NCBI RefSeq assembly: GCF_022341425.1
Contig: NZ_JABFUC010000004.1
Coordinates: 186,001-250,000 of the forward strand
Direction: 5' to 3'
From: Billgrantia campisalis
Lineage (GTDB): Bacteria; Pseudomonadota; Gammaproteobacteria; Pseudomonadales; Halomonadaceae
Length of the DNA stretch: 64,000 bases
Shown: piece by piece, positions 40,746 through 52,426 of the stretch
How positions within the stretch are numbered: the stretch's first letter is position 1
Layout of the letters: each line of letters starts with the position of its first letter
Notes under the pieces: model-generated
What the model saw: the letters and a program-made list of their open reading frames with translations, nothing else
Database searches by the model: none
Told to the model about the DNA's origin: nothing
Translations under genes and position numbers: made by a program

Positions 40746-40783
40746 AGCGCCTACAGTGAGGGGGAGCGCCTACAGTGAGGGGG
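40746..40783. repeat. Perfect 2 x 19-bp tandem repeat
   Basis: The unit agcgcctacagtgaggggg is repeated twice head-to-tail, 35 nt upstream of the acyl carrier-FAAL-PlsC gene start. It could be a site of slippage or a double protein-binding site. Confidence 0.85.
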
Positions 40784-40817
40784 CAACCTCGGCGAGCAAC
40801 TCTTCGAAGGATAGCCA

Positions 40818-43652
<2,835 letters not shown>

Positions 43653-43718
43653 GCGTGAGCCGCCCGGCTCCCACAGGGCCCAGGGCGTCATACAGCAGCG
43701 AACAAGAGGAGAACCGCG

Positions 43719-44030
43719 ATGTACAAACTAGCCTTCTATGTCCCCGTGGAGGACGCCGAGGCCGTCAAGGAGGCGGTGTTCGCCAGCGGCGCCGGACGCA
43801 TCGGCGACTACGAGGCGTGCTGTTTCCAGACCCCGGGTACCGGGCAATTCCGCCCCCTGGCCGGGGCCAACCCTCATATCGGCCGGGTCGGCGACCTGGA
43901 GCGGGTGGAGGAGCTCAAGGTGGAGTTGGTCTGCGAGGATCGCCTGATCCGAGAGGCCCTGGCAGCGCTCAAGGCCGCCCACCCCTACGAGGAGCCGGCC
44001 TATGATGTCTGGAAGCTGGAGGACCTGTGA
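43719..44030 (+). CDS. NIF3/YqfO-type small domain protein
   Basis: A 103-residue protein resembling the central CutA-like insert domain of YqfO/NIF3 proteins, found alone in many Pseudomonas-like genomes. The segments MYKLAFYVPVEDAEAVKEAVF and AAHPYEEPAYDVW are typical. GAGGAGAA precedes the ATG. The molecular function of the isolated domain is not established. Confidence 0.82.
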   Translation: MYKLAFYVPVEDAEAVKEAVFASGAGRIGDYEACCFQTPGTGQFRPLAGANPHIGRVGDLERVEELKVELVCEDRLIREALAALKAAHPYEEPAYDVWKLEDL

Positions 44031-44057
44031 GCCCGGCAGACCGAGGGAGGTGAGCGC

Positions 44058-44615
44058 TTAGGCGCTGCCGAAGTAGCGCTCGCGGTCCTCGGCGGTGATA
44101 TCGCTGATATGCAGCGGGAAGCGTGCCTCGCCGCGGTCGCTATAGAAATGGCGCAGGGTGCGCTCGATGGTGGGAAAGGCGAGCTCATCCCAGGGAATCT
44201 CGTGCTCCTCGAACAGCGCCACTTCGAGACTCTCCGGGCCGGCGGCGAAGCTCCCCACCAGATCGGCGCGGAAGATCATGTAGACTTGGTTGATGTGCGG
44301 CAGGTTGATCAGGGTGTAGAGCCCATGGATATCGACCTCGGCGCAGGCCTCCTCGCGGGTCTCGCGGGCGGCCGCCTCCACGGTGGTCTCGGCGTTCTCC
44401 ATGAAGCCCGCCGGCAGGGTCCAGAACCCCTTGCGCGGGGCGATGGCGCGCCGGCACAGCAGCACCCGCGAGCCGCAGACCGGCAGGGTGCCGGCGACGA
44501 TGCGTGGGTTCTGATAGTGGATGGTCCCGCAGGCCTCGCACAGATAGCGAGGCCGGTCATCCCCTTCCGGAATGGCGAAACGCACGGTATGGCCACAGTG
44601 GCTGCAGAAGTTCAT
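44058..44615 (-). CDS. NUDIX hydrolase with N-terminal zinc ribbon
   Basis: This 185-residue protein begins with a four-cysteine ribbon (CSHCG ... CEACG) and continues with a NUDIX domain. The Nudix box GFMENAETTVEAAARETREEA keeps the catalytic REx-x-EE core but has Cys in place of the usual terminal Gly. Members hydrolyse nucleoside diphosphates linked to other moieties; the zinc-ribbon form resembles the NudC-like/ADP-ribose group. The start at 44615 has AGGGAG upstream. Confidence 0.85.
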   Translation of the reverse strand: MNFCSHCGHTVRFAIPEGDDRPRYLCEACGTIHYQNPRIVAGTLPVCGSRVLLCRRAIAPRKGFWTLPAGFMENAETTVEAAARETREEACAEVDIHGLYTLINLPHINQVYMIFRADLVGSFAAGPESLEVALFEEHEIPWDELAFPTIERTLRHFYSDRGEARFPLHISDITAEDRERYFGSA

Positions 44616-44719
44616 GGGGCTCCCTGGCAGGCTGACGAGCGGTGCCGACACCGCCCGGCTTCGGGCTTGACGCCGATGACGGCGGCCGGGTAGAAGGAAT
44701 CAAACCCGATGGAAACCCC

Positions 44720-45364
44720 ATGTTAGAGAAACTTCGCGAACGCCTGCAAGCGCACGCCCCGCAGCGGATGGTCATCGACCTGCCCCAGGCCGCGGTACTG
44801 ATGCCCATCGTCGACCGCCCCGAGCCGACGCTGCTGTTCACCCGCCGCGCCAGCCACCTTGCGACCCACGGCGGCCAGGTGGCCTTTCCCGGCGGCAAGC
44901 GCGAGCAGGGCGACCCCGACCTGCTGTTTACCGCCCTGCGCGAGTCCGAGGAGGAGATTGCCCTGCCCCCGAGCCGGGTCGAGCTGCTCGGCCGGCTCTC
45001 GGACGTAGTCTCGCTGCACGGCCTTCGCGTCACCCCCTATGTCGGCCTGATACCCCCGGACCTGCCGCTCGCGCCCGACCTGGGCGAGCTCGACACCATC
45101 TTCGAGGTGCCGCTGACGCTGTTTCTGGAGGACCGCCGTCACCACACCGATGTCATCCCGGTCGACGGCCGCCCCTACTACGTGCCCAGCTACCATACCG
45201 CCGGCCAGGTGATCTGGGGGCTCTCCTCGATGATGCTGGTGGAGCTGCTCGCCGAAGGCTTCGGACGCCCGGTGAGCCTGCACCGCGAGCCCCCGGACGG
45301 CCGGCTGTGCTATTTTTCCGAACGCCAGCTGCGCGCCCGGGAGGCCCTGGCCCGCTCCCCGTGA
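44720..45364 (+). CDS. CoA pyrophosphatase-like NUDIX hydrolase
   Basis: This 214-residue protein is of the NudL/YeaB type, predicted to cleave CoA to 4'-phosphopantetheine and 3',5'-ADP. The upstream family signature and Nudix box read LATHGGQVAFPGGKREQGD followed by ALRESEEEIALPP. The start at 44720 gives MLEKLRERLQ; the longer frame has no similarity. It heads a compact run with the oxygenase, sensor kinase and regulator. Confidence 0.85.
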   Translation: MLEKLRERLQAHAPQRMVIDLPQAAVLMPIVDRPEPTLLFTRRASHLATHGGQVAFPGGKREQGDPDLLFTALRESEEEIALPPSRVELLGRLSDVVSLHGLRVTPYVGLIPPDLPLAPDLGELDTIFEVPLTLFLEDRRHHTDVIPVDGRPYYVPSYHTAGQVIWGLSSMMLVELLAEGFGRPVSLHREPPDGRLCYFSERQLRAREALARSP

Positions 45365-45395
45365 GCCGCTTACGTACCCATCAGGAGCCACGCCT

Positions 45396-46058
45396 CTGAT
45401 CCCGCTACGCGACCGCCCCGTTCTCGATCCCCGCGCCCTGCCCGACCTGGTCGACGCCCTGGTCGAACAGGGCTGGTACCTGGGCCCCGGCATGCTCGAC
45501 CCCGAGCTGTGCCACGAGCTCTATCGCGAGCTAATGGCGATGGCCGAGCGCGACGCCCTCACGGCGGCCGGCATCGGGCGCGGCCGCGAGCACCACCTCG
45601 AGCGTGAGATCCGCGGCGACGCCATTCGCTGGCTCGACCGTGAAAGCCTCGCCCAGCGCCGCTACCTGGGCGGAATGGCCGAGCTGCAGCGCGAGCTCAA
45701 CCAGACGCTGTTCCTGGGACTGTTCGAGTACGAGGCGCACTTCGCCCACTACCCGCCCGGGGCCGGCTACCGGCGCCACCTGGACAGTTTCCGTGGCCGC
45801 GCCAACCGGGTGGTCTCCACGGTGGGCTACCTCAACCCGGACTGGCCCGCCGACGGCGGCGGCGAGATGGTGATCTTCGATACCCAAGCCCCCGAGCGCG
45901 AGGTGGCGCGCGTGCGCCCCGCGGCGGGCACCTTCGCCTGCTTCCTCTCCGAGAGCGTGCCCCACGAGGTGCTGCCCGCCGGCCGGCCGCGGGCCAGCAT
46001 CGCCGGCTGGTTCCGGCGCAACGCCTCGCTGGGCGGCCGGGTGGACCCGCCGCGCTGA
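45396..46058 (+). CDS. 2-oxoglutarate/Fe(II) oxygenase, prolyl-hydroxylase-like, probable CTG start
   Basis: A 220-residue SM-20/prolyl-4-hydroxylase-like dioxygenase. The iron ligands appear as HLD (in GYRRHLDSF) and the distal His in SVPHEVLP, and the 2OG-binding arginine is in RASIAGWFRR. The first ATG (45492) would remove the segment LDPRALPDLVDALVEQGWYLG, which looks conserved. There is no ATG, GTG or TTG in frame upstream, but AGGAG at 45383-45387 sits eight bases before CTG at 45396, so I propose CTG as the start. The stop overlaps the next ATG (TGATG). Confidence 0.8.
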   Translation: MIPLRDRPVLDPRALPDLVDALVEQGWYLGPGMLDPELCHELYRELMAMAERDALTAAGIGRGREHHLEREIRGDAIRWLDRESLAQRRYLGGMAELQRELNQTLFLGLFEYEAHFAHYPPGAGYRRHLDSFRGRANRVVSTVGYLNPDWPADGGGEMVIFDTQAPEREVARVRPAAGTFACFLSESVPHEVLPAGRPRASIAGWFRRNASLGGRVDPPR

Positions 46059-47635
46059 TGGCAGGCCGCGACGACAACGAACGGCTACGGCGGCGCCTGG
46101 CCGAGCTCGAAGCGCAAAATGCCGAGCTAGAAGCGCAAAACGCCGAGCTCGACGCCCAGCGGCGCCACTACCAATGGCTGGCCGAGAGCACCACCGACCT
46201 GATCTCCCGCCATGCCCGGGACGGCACCTTCCTCTACGCCTCCCAGGCAGCGCGCAGCCTGCTCGGCTATGCCCCCGATGAGCTGATCGGGGTCTCCGCC
46301 TACGACCTCTTCCACCCCGCGGACCTGGCCGACCTGCTCAACAAGTCGCCGCGGGTCTACTACCACGACGGCTTCTACCAGCAGACCTATCGCTTTCGCG
46401 CCAAGGACGGCCGCTACGTGTGGTTCGAAACCACCAGCCGCACCCGCCGCGACCCCGCCACCGGCGAGCTGCTCGACATCCTCTGCGTGTCCCGCGACGT
46501 GAGTCGACGCATCCGCGCCGAAGCCAATCGCGAGCGCCTGGCCCGGGTGGTGGAATCCACCACCGACTATGTGCTGTTCGTCGACGGCGAGGAGCGACTC
46601 TTCTACTCCAACGAGGCGGCCCGCCGGCTGCTCGCTCTGCCGCGGGACGACCACGATGCCCGCCTGGCCCAAGCCTACACCCCGGAGTCGCTGGCGGTGC
46701 TGCGCGAGATCGTACTGCCCGCCGTGGCCCGCTACGGCTCCTGGAGTGGCGAGCTGGAAATGCAGGGCAGCCGGGGCCCGGCTCCGGTGCTCAGCGTGGT
46801 GCTGGCCCACCGCGGTCCCGGCGCCGCGCCGGACCATCTGTCGCTGCTCAACCGCGACATCGGCCTGCGCAAGGCCGCCGAGGCCCAGGCCCGTCGCCAT
46901 CAGGAGCAGATCGCCCACGCCAATCGCCTGGCCACCACCGGCGAGCTGGCCTCCAATATCGCCCATGAGCTCAACCAGCCCCTGGGCGCCATCGGCAACT
47001 ACGCCAGCGGCGCGCTGATGCAGCTGCGCACCGACCCCACCCGCCCCGCCGGCGACCTGGCGCTGCCGCTGTCGCGCATCAACGAGCAGATCCAGCGCCT
47101 GGCCGAACGGCTGCGCCATATCCGCACCTTCGTGCGCAAGGGCCAGACCCGGCCGCGGCCGGTGGCGCTGATCGAGGTGGTCGATGCCGCCTGCCGGCTG
47201 TGTGAATGGCAGTACCAGCAGGCCGGTATCGCCCTGGAGCATGCGCTGCCCGAAACCCTGCCCCGAGTGCTCGCCGACCCGGTGGGGCTGGAGCAGGTGC
47301 TGGTCAACCTGCTGCTCAACGCCCTGGAGGCCAGCCGCGACCACCCCGGCGCCGACCGGGTAGTGATCGACGCCCGCTCCAGCGGCCCCCGGGAAGTCAC
47401 CTTCCGGGTCCGCGACCGCGGCCCCGGCATCGCGGCAAGCCGTGCCGCCCACCTGTTCGAGCCCTTCCACTCCACCCGCGAGGAGGGCCTGGGCATGGGG
47501 CTCGCCATCAGCCACTCGCTGATGGAAGCCATGGGCGGCGGCCTGGAGCTGGTCAGCGGTTCCGGTGGCGCCACCTTTGCCGGTACACTGCAGGCCGAAG
47601 CCAGCCGCCATGCACCGCCTCGGAGCCAGCCGTGA
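46058..47635 (+). CDS. PAS-domain sensor histidine kinase (FixL/TodS-like)
   Basis: A soluble 525-residue kinase. An N-terminal coiled coil with near-identical heptads (AELEAQN repeated) is followed by two PAS domains (about 35-150 and 165-280), HisKA with His303 in IAHELNQPLGAIGNYASG, and HATPase_c with GMGLAISHSLMEAMGGG. No membrane segment is seen, so the signal is cytosolic (redox, heme ligand or small molecule). It overlaps the oxygenase gene upstream and the regulator downstream. Confidence 0.92.
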   Translation: MAGRDDNERLRRRLAELEAQNAELEAQNAELDAQRRHYQWLAESTTDLISRHARDGTFLYASQAARSLLGYAPDELIGVSAYDLFHPADLADLLNKSPRVYYHDGFYQQTYRFRAKDGRYVWFETTSRTRRDPATGELLDILCVSRDVSRRIRAEANRERLARVVESTTDYVLFVDGEERLFYSNEAARRLLALPRDDHDARLAQAYTPESLAVLREIVLPAVARYGSWSGELEMQGSRGPAPVLSVVLAHRGPGAAPDHLSLLNRDIGLRKAAEAQARRHQEQIAHANRLATTGELASNIAHELNQPLGAIGNYASGALMQLRTDPTRPAGDLALPLSRINEQIQRLAERLRHIRTFVRKGQTRPRPVALIEVVDAACRLCEWQYQQAGIALEHALPETLPRVLADPVGLEQVLVNLLLNALEASRDHPGADRVVIDARSSGPREVTFRVRDRGPGIAASRAAHLFEPFHSTREEGLGMGLAISHSLMEAMGGGLELVSGSGGATFAGTLQAEASRHAPPRSQP

Positions 47636-48285
47636 CCAACGCCCAGGCCCTCTCAGACCCGTTCGACGCCGCCCCCTGCGTGGCGGTGGTCGACGACGAC
47701 GCCGCCCTGCGCGACTCGCTCGCCTGGCTGCTCGACTCCGTGGGCCTGGCCACCCGCGCCTTCGCCGACGGCGAGGCCTTCCTCGCCGCGGCACCCGACG
47801 CCTTCGACGCCGTGCTGCTCGACGTGCGCATGCCCGGCCTCTCCGGTCTGCAGGTGCAGCAGCGGATGAGGGAGCGGGGAGATGAGCTTCCGGTGATCTT
47901 CATGACCGGCCATGGCGACGTGCCCATGGCGGTGGCGGCACTCAAGGCCGGCGCCTTCGACTTCATCGAGAAGCCGTTCAACCATCAGCAGCTGATCGAC
48001 ACCGTGCAGCAGGCGCTGGCCGAACACCAGCGCCAGCGCGAGGCGAGAGGGCGGCGCGAGGCGCTCGAGGCCCGCTACGCCGCCCTGCGTCCCAAGGAGC
48101 GCCAGATTCTGGTGCACGTAGCCGAGGGCATGACGAGCCGCGAGATCGCCGGGCGGCTGGGGATCAGCGCCAAGACCGTGGAGATCTACCGCCTGCGCGC
48201 CATGAAGGCGCTGGGCGCCAACAACCTCGCCGAGTTGGTGCGTATCTGCGTGGCGCTGGGGCTGGTCAGTCCGCTGCCCGAGTGA
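47632..48285 (+). CDS. FixJ/LuxR-type response regulator
   Basis: A 217-residue regulator that starts with GTG at 47632, overlapping the kinase stop by 4 nt. The receiver domain has Asp64 in LLDVRMPG and a lysine in FIEKPF. The C-terminal LuxR HTH is RPKERQILVHVAEGMTSREI with GRLGISAKTVEIYR. It is the cognate partner of the PAS kinase. Targets are unknown; the FixH-like gene downstream is an obvious candidate. Confidence 0.93.
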   Translation: MTNAQALSDPFDAAPCVAVVDDDAALRDSLAWLLDSVGLATRAFADGEAFLAAAPDAFDAVLLDVRMPGLSGLQVQQRMRERGDELPVIFMTGHGDVPMAVAALKAGAFDFIEKPFNHQQLIDTVQQALAEHQRQREARGRREALEARYAALRPKERQILVHVAEGMTSREIAGRLGISAKTVEIYRLRAMKALGANNLAELVRICVALGLVSPLPE

Positions 48286-48432
48286 AGCGCCGCCGGCTTG
48301 GCCGCCCCACCGGGCAGGATTTGACCGATATCATAACCCTGGCGACTTCTGCCACAGCGCCGCGACGGCATGGCATCATGCCCCTGTCCGTCAGCCTAAC
48401 GCTCGACCGCCCTGACTTCGGAGCCTCCACCG

Positions 48433-48921
48433 ATGACCGGTCCCTGCACCGCCCCCGATCCCGCGACCCGTTCGGCCCGCCGCATAGCGCTGGGCCTGGG
48501 CATTCCCATTGTGCTGGTACTGGCGGTGCTGATCGCCATGCCCTTCATGGCGGGCAATGAAACCACCCTGCAGGTCGATGGCCATATACCGGCGGAGCCC
48601 GGCACCGAACAGGGCGGCGTGCATTTTTCCGGCACCGTGCACCAGTGGGCGGTATCAGGCAGCCTGGCGATCGAGGCCGACCGACAGGCGCGGCTCTCCT
48701 TCCGGCTGCGCGGGCCCGACGGCAGCCCGCCCCGGCAGACCATGCGGGTTCCCATCACCTTCACCATGCCCGGGCACGACATGCAGACCGAGGTCACGGC
48801 CCGCCAGACCGGCCCCGACAGCTTTCGCGCCAGCGCCGAGCTACCCATGCCGGGCGCCTGGCAGATGCGCATGACCTTCTCCGACGTGACCGGCATACTG
48901 TCGTTTGACGCCAGCGATTAA
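48433..48921 (+). CDS. FixH-like membrane protein
   Basis: This 162-residue protein has one N-terminal transmembrane helix (about 17-40) and a periplasmic Ig-like domain of the FixH/YtkA type (PITFTMPGHDM, MPGAWQMRMTF). FixH family proteins act in assembly of cbb3 oxidase and in copper delivery. Here it stands alone, between a FixLJ-like pair and the copper region, so its partner is not clear. Confidence 0.72.
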   Translation: MTGPCTAPDPATRSARRIALGLGIPIVLVLAVLIAMPFMAGNETTLQVDGHIPAEPGTEQGGVHFSGTVHQWAVSGSLAIEADRQARLSFRLRGPDGSPPRQTMRVPITFTMPGHDMQTEVTARQTGPDSFRASAELPMPGAWQMRMTFSDVTGILSFDASD

Positions 48922-48935
48922 CGGCTTTCACAAAC

Positions 48936-48979
48936 GACCACGGCAGGACTCATGTTCAGCGCTCGGCACTGCCGTGGTC
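48936..48979. terminator. Hairpin between convergent genes
   Basis: A perfect 11-bp inverted repeat gaccacggcag / ctgccgtggtc with a 22-nt loop lies 14 nt after the FixH-like gene. It probably serves as a terminator at the end of the NUDIX-to-FixH run. The rest of the gap to 49146 shows nothing else. Confidence 0.5.
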
Positions 48980-49146
48980 AGGGTGCCATATCCGTGATAT
49001 CGCTCCGAAACAGATCGGTAGTCGACGAACTGAGTAACGGCTGATGCAAACGCACCCGCCGAGCAAACCCCGTATCGAGGATGAAAGCCCGGATTCTAAC
49101 TGGGGTATCGTGCATCCTGGCTATTGGCTCAATCCGGGCTCAGGAC

Positions 49147-50013
49147 CTACAGCGAAGCCCACTGCTTGCCGCCATCGGTGCTTCGCAGCAACCGCCCCTG
49201 GTCATCTGCCGCTACCAGATGCGCCGGGTCGGACGGATCCACCGCCAGATGAGTCAGGTAGCGATCCTCCCAGCCTCGATGGACCACCTCCCAGGCGCGG
49301 TTGACCTCCTCGGCCCGCAGCAGGCCGACGCCCAGCATGAAGGCATGGAGCTTGCCCCCGCTGATCACCACCAGGCTGACCGGCCGCCGTTCGGGATGCA
49401 CCTGCCGCCAGCGCTGGCCGCCGTCGGGGCTCATTAGGAGACCGGTCTGGGTGGCGGCGTAGAGATGGTCTGGATCACGGCTCGATACTGCCAGGCCGAT
49501 CAACCCTTCCGGCGCATCCCCCAGCACCTGCCACTCATGGCCACCATCGCGACTCCCTTGCAGCCGGCCACGATAGGCCCCGTAGAGTACATCCGGATCA
49601 GCCTCGCTGACGGTCAACTGGTGAAAGTCCACCGGCCCATCGACGCCGGCCGAACGCTGCTCCCAGCTCTGCCCGCCGTCGTGGGAGACCATCACGCCAA
49701 GGTTACCCCCTCTCGCCGGATGGCCGCTGGCAAAGAAGGTCTCGGGCTGTTCGGGATGGGGCGTGAAGCCCATGAAATCATGCCGCTCCTGCGACACCTG
49801 GCGCGCCTTGCCATCAGCGTCGACGACATGGAAGCCATGGTGGGTGGCCAGCCAGATCCGCTCGCTATCGGTGCGATCGAAGGCCAATCCGTGGATATGG
49901 GTCTGCTGGCGCAGCTGATCCAAGGTGACGCCCTCCGGTTCTCGTGAACAGCCGGTCAGTAGCAGCGTCAGCAGTAAGGCCACGAGCAGCGGCCATCGGT
50001 AACTCATCATGAA
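49147..50013 (-). CDS. BNR-repeat beta-propeller lipoprotein
   Basis: A 288-residue exported protein with a signal peptide ending in the lipobox LLLTGC. It contains several sialidase/BNR or YCF48-like repeats with the SxDGGxxW pattern (VSHDGGQSW, GSRDGGHEW, MSPDGGQRW, RSTDGGKQW), forming a beta-propeller. Such proteins are often annotated as glycosylhydrolase-like, but catalytic residues are not evident. It is 76 nt downstream of the multicopper oxidase on the same strand, so it is probably co-expressed. Start choice among three nearby ATGs is uncertain. Confidence 0.75.
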   Translation of the reverse strand, partial: FMMSYRWPLLVALLLTLLLTGCSREPEGVTLDQLRQQTHIHGLAFDRTDSERIWLATHHGFHVVDADGKARQVSQERHDFMGFTPHPEQPETFFASGHPARGGNLGVMVSHDGGQSWEQRSAGVDGPVDFHQLTVSEADPDVLYGAYRGRLQGSRDGGHEWQVLGDAPEGLIGLAVSSRDPDHLYAATQTGLLMSPDGGQRWRQVHPERRPVSLVVISGGKLHAFMLGVGLLRAEEVNRAWEVVHRGWEDRYLTHLAVDPSDPAHLVAADDQGRLLRSTDGGKQWASL

Positions 50014-50089
50014 AAGAGTCCTCATCACTTCAGGAAAGGAGCGGCGCCATACGCGACGGTGCGCAACGCCGCCCCAGGGGAAGACGCCC

Positions 50090-51751
50090 TCAGCTCACGC
50101 GGATCGCGGCCATCATGCCCAACTCCTCGTGCTCGATGATATGGCAGTGGAACAGCCAGTCGCCGGGTTCGCGGAACACCAGGCGAAGTTTCAGACGCTG
50201 GTAGGGTGTCAGATTGACGGTGTCCTTCCAGGCCAGCCAGGGCGAGTCTTGCCATTCAGCGTCGGCTTCACGGCTGGCCACCACCTGGAAGTGCGTGCCG
50301 TGCACGTGGAAGGGATGGTCCATATGGGAGTTGTTGAACACCTCCCACTCTTCGACTTCGCCGGCCCGGCCCTCAAACAGCACCTCGCCCATGGCGAAAG
50401 CGCGGCCGTTGATCAGAAAGTCCACCGGCGGACGATGGCCATCGGCGCTCGCGCTTTCCCGGTCATGGTCAGGCTTCATGCCGTGATCGTCGCCGTGGTC
50501 CATTGCATCGCCGTGGCCCATCCCGTGATCGCTACCGTGGTCCATTGCATCGCCATGGCCCATCCCGTGATCGTTACCGTGGTCCATCGCATCGCCATGG
50601 TCCATCGCATCGCCATGGTCCATGCCGGGCATCACCTCGGTCAGCTCGACCGTCCGGCGTACCGCCGGCTCCCCCAACGGCTCGATGGTGGCCAGGCGAG
50701 ACGGTAATGCCACGGCCGGCTGCGCTTCACCCTCGAGCACTCGGATATCGACAAGCGGTGCCACCTCCCCCAAGTGAGGCGGCGTCTCTCCCATCCAGCC
50801 TCGCTCGTAGGGGTGGCTGGCCAGCAGAAAGCGCTCACCGCCCTGCTCGCTGATACGCACCAGCAGGTCGGCCCGCTCGCCCGGGGTCAGCAGCAGCTCG
50901 TCCAGCGCCTGTGGTTGCTCGAGCAAGCCGCCATCGGTACCGATCAGGGTAAGCGTGTGCTCTTCCAGCCGCAGGCGCAGATAGCGGCCGGCACAGGCAT
51001 TGACCAGCCTCAGGCGCAGGGTGGTGCCCGGTGCCACATCCAAGCGCGGGCGTCGCTGGCCGTTGACCAGCAGCAGTTCGCCTTCACGGCCATTCATCCA
51101 GTCCTCGGCGGTATGTGGCGTCACCTCGCCGGTACCGCTCAAGCGCAGGTCACTGACCATCAGCAGCCGCTCTTCCACCTCAGGCGGCACCACTTCCTCA
51201 CGGGGGCGAACCAGCAGCGCCCCGGCCAGGCCATGGGCGATCTGGCGAGCCAGCACCCCATGGGGGTGCGGATGAAACCAGTGCAGTCCTGCACTGCCGT
51301 CGGCAAAGCTGTGTCGATAGCGACGCGACTCCCCCGGCGCCACGGCATCGCTGGGCATCCCATCGTGTTCGTTGGCCACGGCAATACCGTGCCAGTGCAC
51401 GGTGGTCTCCTGCGACAGCTCGTTGATCAGGGTAACGTCGAAGTCGTCGCCTTCGCTGACCTCTATCAGCGGTGCCACCTTCCGGTTGTAGAGCCACAGG
51501 CGAGCCTGGTGATCACTGCCGAGGGCGACCGCGTGTGGCGCTGGGGTGAGTACACTGCGGAACTGGCCCGGCTGGTCGGACAGGTTGGTGAGTCGGGGCA
51601 GCGACTGCAGGGGGTCTCCCTCGGGCAGAACCGCAGGGTCGAGCAGAGCAGCATGGCCGGCATGGTGAGCGACCATGGCATGAGTGAGTCCTGAGGCCGA
51701 GAGGGCCAGTCCGCCCAAGGCGGAATAGCGCAGAAAATCGCGACGTTGCAT
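50090..51751 (-). CDS. Tat-exported multicopper oxidase with Met/His-rich insert
   Basis: This 553-residue periplasmic oxidase of the CueO/CopA class is predicted to oxidise Cu(I). A twin-arginine signal (MQRRDFLRYSALGG) opens the protein. All copper-binding motifs are present: HWHG, HWFHPHPHG, HPFHVHG and HCHIIEHEELGM, the last containing the type 1 axial Met. A low-complexity insert (about 372-430) repeats MDHGDA and DHGMGH units, analogous to the Met-rich region that binds Cu(I) in CueO. It follows an RPPR-tailed small ORF by 76 nt. Confidence 0.93.
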   Translation of the reverse strand: MQRRDFLRYSALGGLALSASGLTHAMVAHHAGHAALLDPAVLPEGDPLQSLPRLTNLSDQPGQFRSVLTPAPHAVALGSDHQARLWLYNRKVAPLIEVSEGDDFDVTLINELSQETTVHWHGIAVANEHDGMPSDAVAPGESRRYRHSFADGSAGLHWFHPHPHGVLARQIAHGLAGALLVRPREEVVPPEVEERLLMVSDLRLSGTGEVTPHTAEDWMNGREGELLLVNGQRRPRLDVAPGTTLRLRLVNACAGRYLRLRLEEHTLTLIGTDGGLLEQPQALDELLLTPGERADLLVRISEQGGERFLLASHPYERGWMGETPPHLGEVAPLVDIRVLEGEAQPAVALPSRLATIEPLGEPAVRRTVELTEVMPGMDHGDAMDHGDAMDHGNDHGMGHGDAMDHGSDHGMGHGDAMDHGDDHGMKPDHDRESASADGHRPPVDFLINGRAFAMGEVLFEGRAGEVEEWEVFNNSHMDHPFHVHGTHFQVVASREADAEWQDSPWLAWKDTVNLTPYQRLKLRLVFREPGDWLFHCHIIEHEELGMMAAIRVS

Positions 51752-51827
51752 GGAGTAACCTCGTAATTTGAACAATACAGAAGTGCCCGCTGGGCATATA
51801 GGCCAGCGGCATCGTCAGGGAGAGTGT

Positions 51828-52151
51828 TCAAACACGAGGAGGGCGATCGAGGCGTCCGTTGGGTGCATTCGGCCAGCACGATACCAGGGCGAATCGCGGC
51901 ACAGCAGAGAGGCTGGTGAGGCGGTTCGGCTCGAGCCGCATTGCGGCGCAGTGTCCGCACGGCAAGCAACAGCCCAGCGGCTCAAGGTCCGCTTTCATCT
52001 GCTCCTGGATATGATCCGCCGCCTCCCGAGGGTCGATCTCGACGGCACAAGGGCTACCGGCATGATGACTGGCAGCCTTGAGACCGGTCGGCGCCACCAG
52101 AGTGACGGCCAACAGCACACAGAGCAACCATGTCACAGCGCAACGAAGCAT
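51828..52151 (-). CDS. Small exported Cys/His protein, candidate copper leader peptide 1
   Basis: A 107-residue protein with a signal peptide (MLRCAVTWLLCVLLAVTLVAPTG). A cysteine cluster GCCLPCGHC lies near the middle, and the C terminus is DRPPRV, right before the stop. It resembles DUF2946/CopL-type proteins. It lies 76 nt upstream of the multicopper oxidase, and a 7-bp hairpin (ccgctgg / ccagcgg, 51787-51809) is in the gap. I infer a copper-sensing leader role; a periplasmic copper binder is the alternative. Confidence 0.65.
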   Translation of the reverse strand: MLRCAVTWLLCVLLAVTLVAPTGLKAASHHAGSPCAVEIDPREAADHIQEQMKADLEPLGCCLPCGHCAAMRLEPNRLTSLSAVPRFALVSCWPNAPNGRLDRPPRV

Positions 52152-52426
52152 GCATATCCCCAGGATGCCGAGCACACCAACGACTCGAGTATTTCACGCT
52201 GGCCGAGCCAACGGCAACCGTCGGCGTCGGGGCCGCTGATGCTGGCCTCATGTCAGATCCACCCATGCCCTTTAGCCTCGCCGCCGACACCCGCGAATTG
52301 CCTGACCCGGATCAGATAACCGCCGCCTTTCGCCGGTGCGGGCCTGCGGATGGCTTGCACCGCTGCCCCATGGAAGCGATGATCGGCCAGGTACTGTCTT
52401 CCATCGTTTCGAGGTTTGCGCCCCTT

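Noticed and set aside
52130..52426. Upstream extension of leader peptide 2 by 99 codons
   Set aside because: It would bury the signal peptide inside the protein and cross the divergent promoter region; coding bias is weak there.
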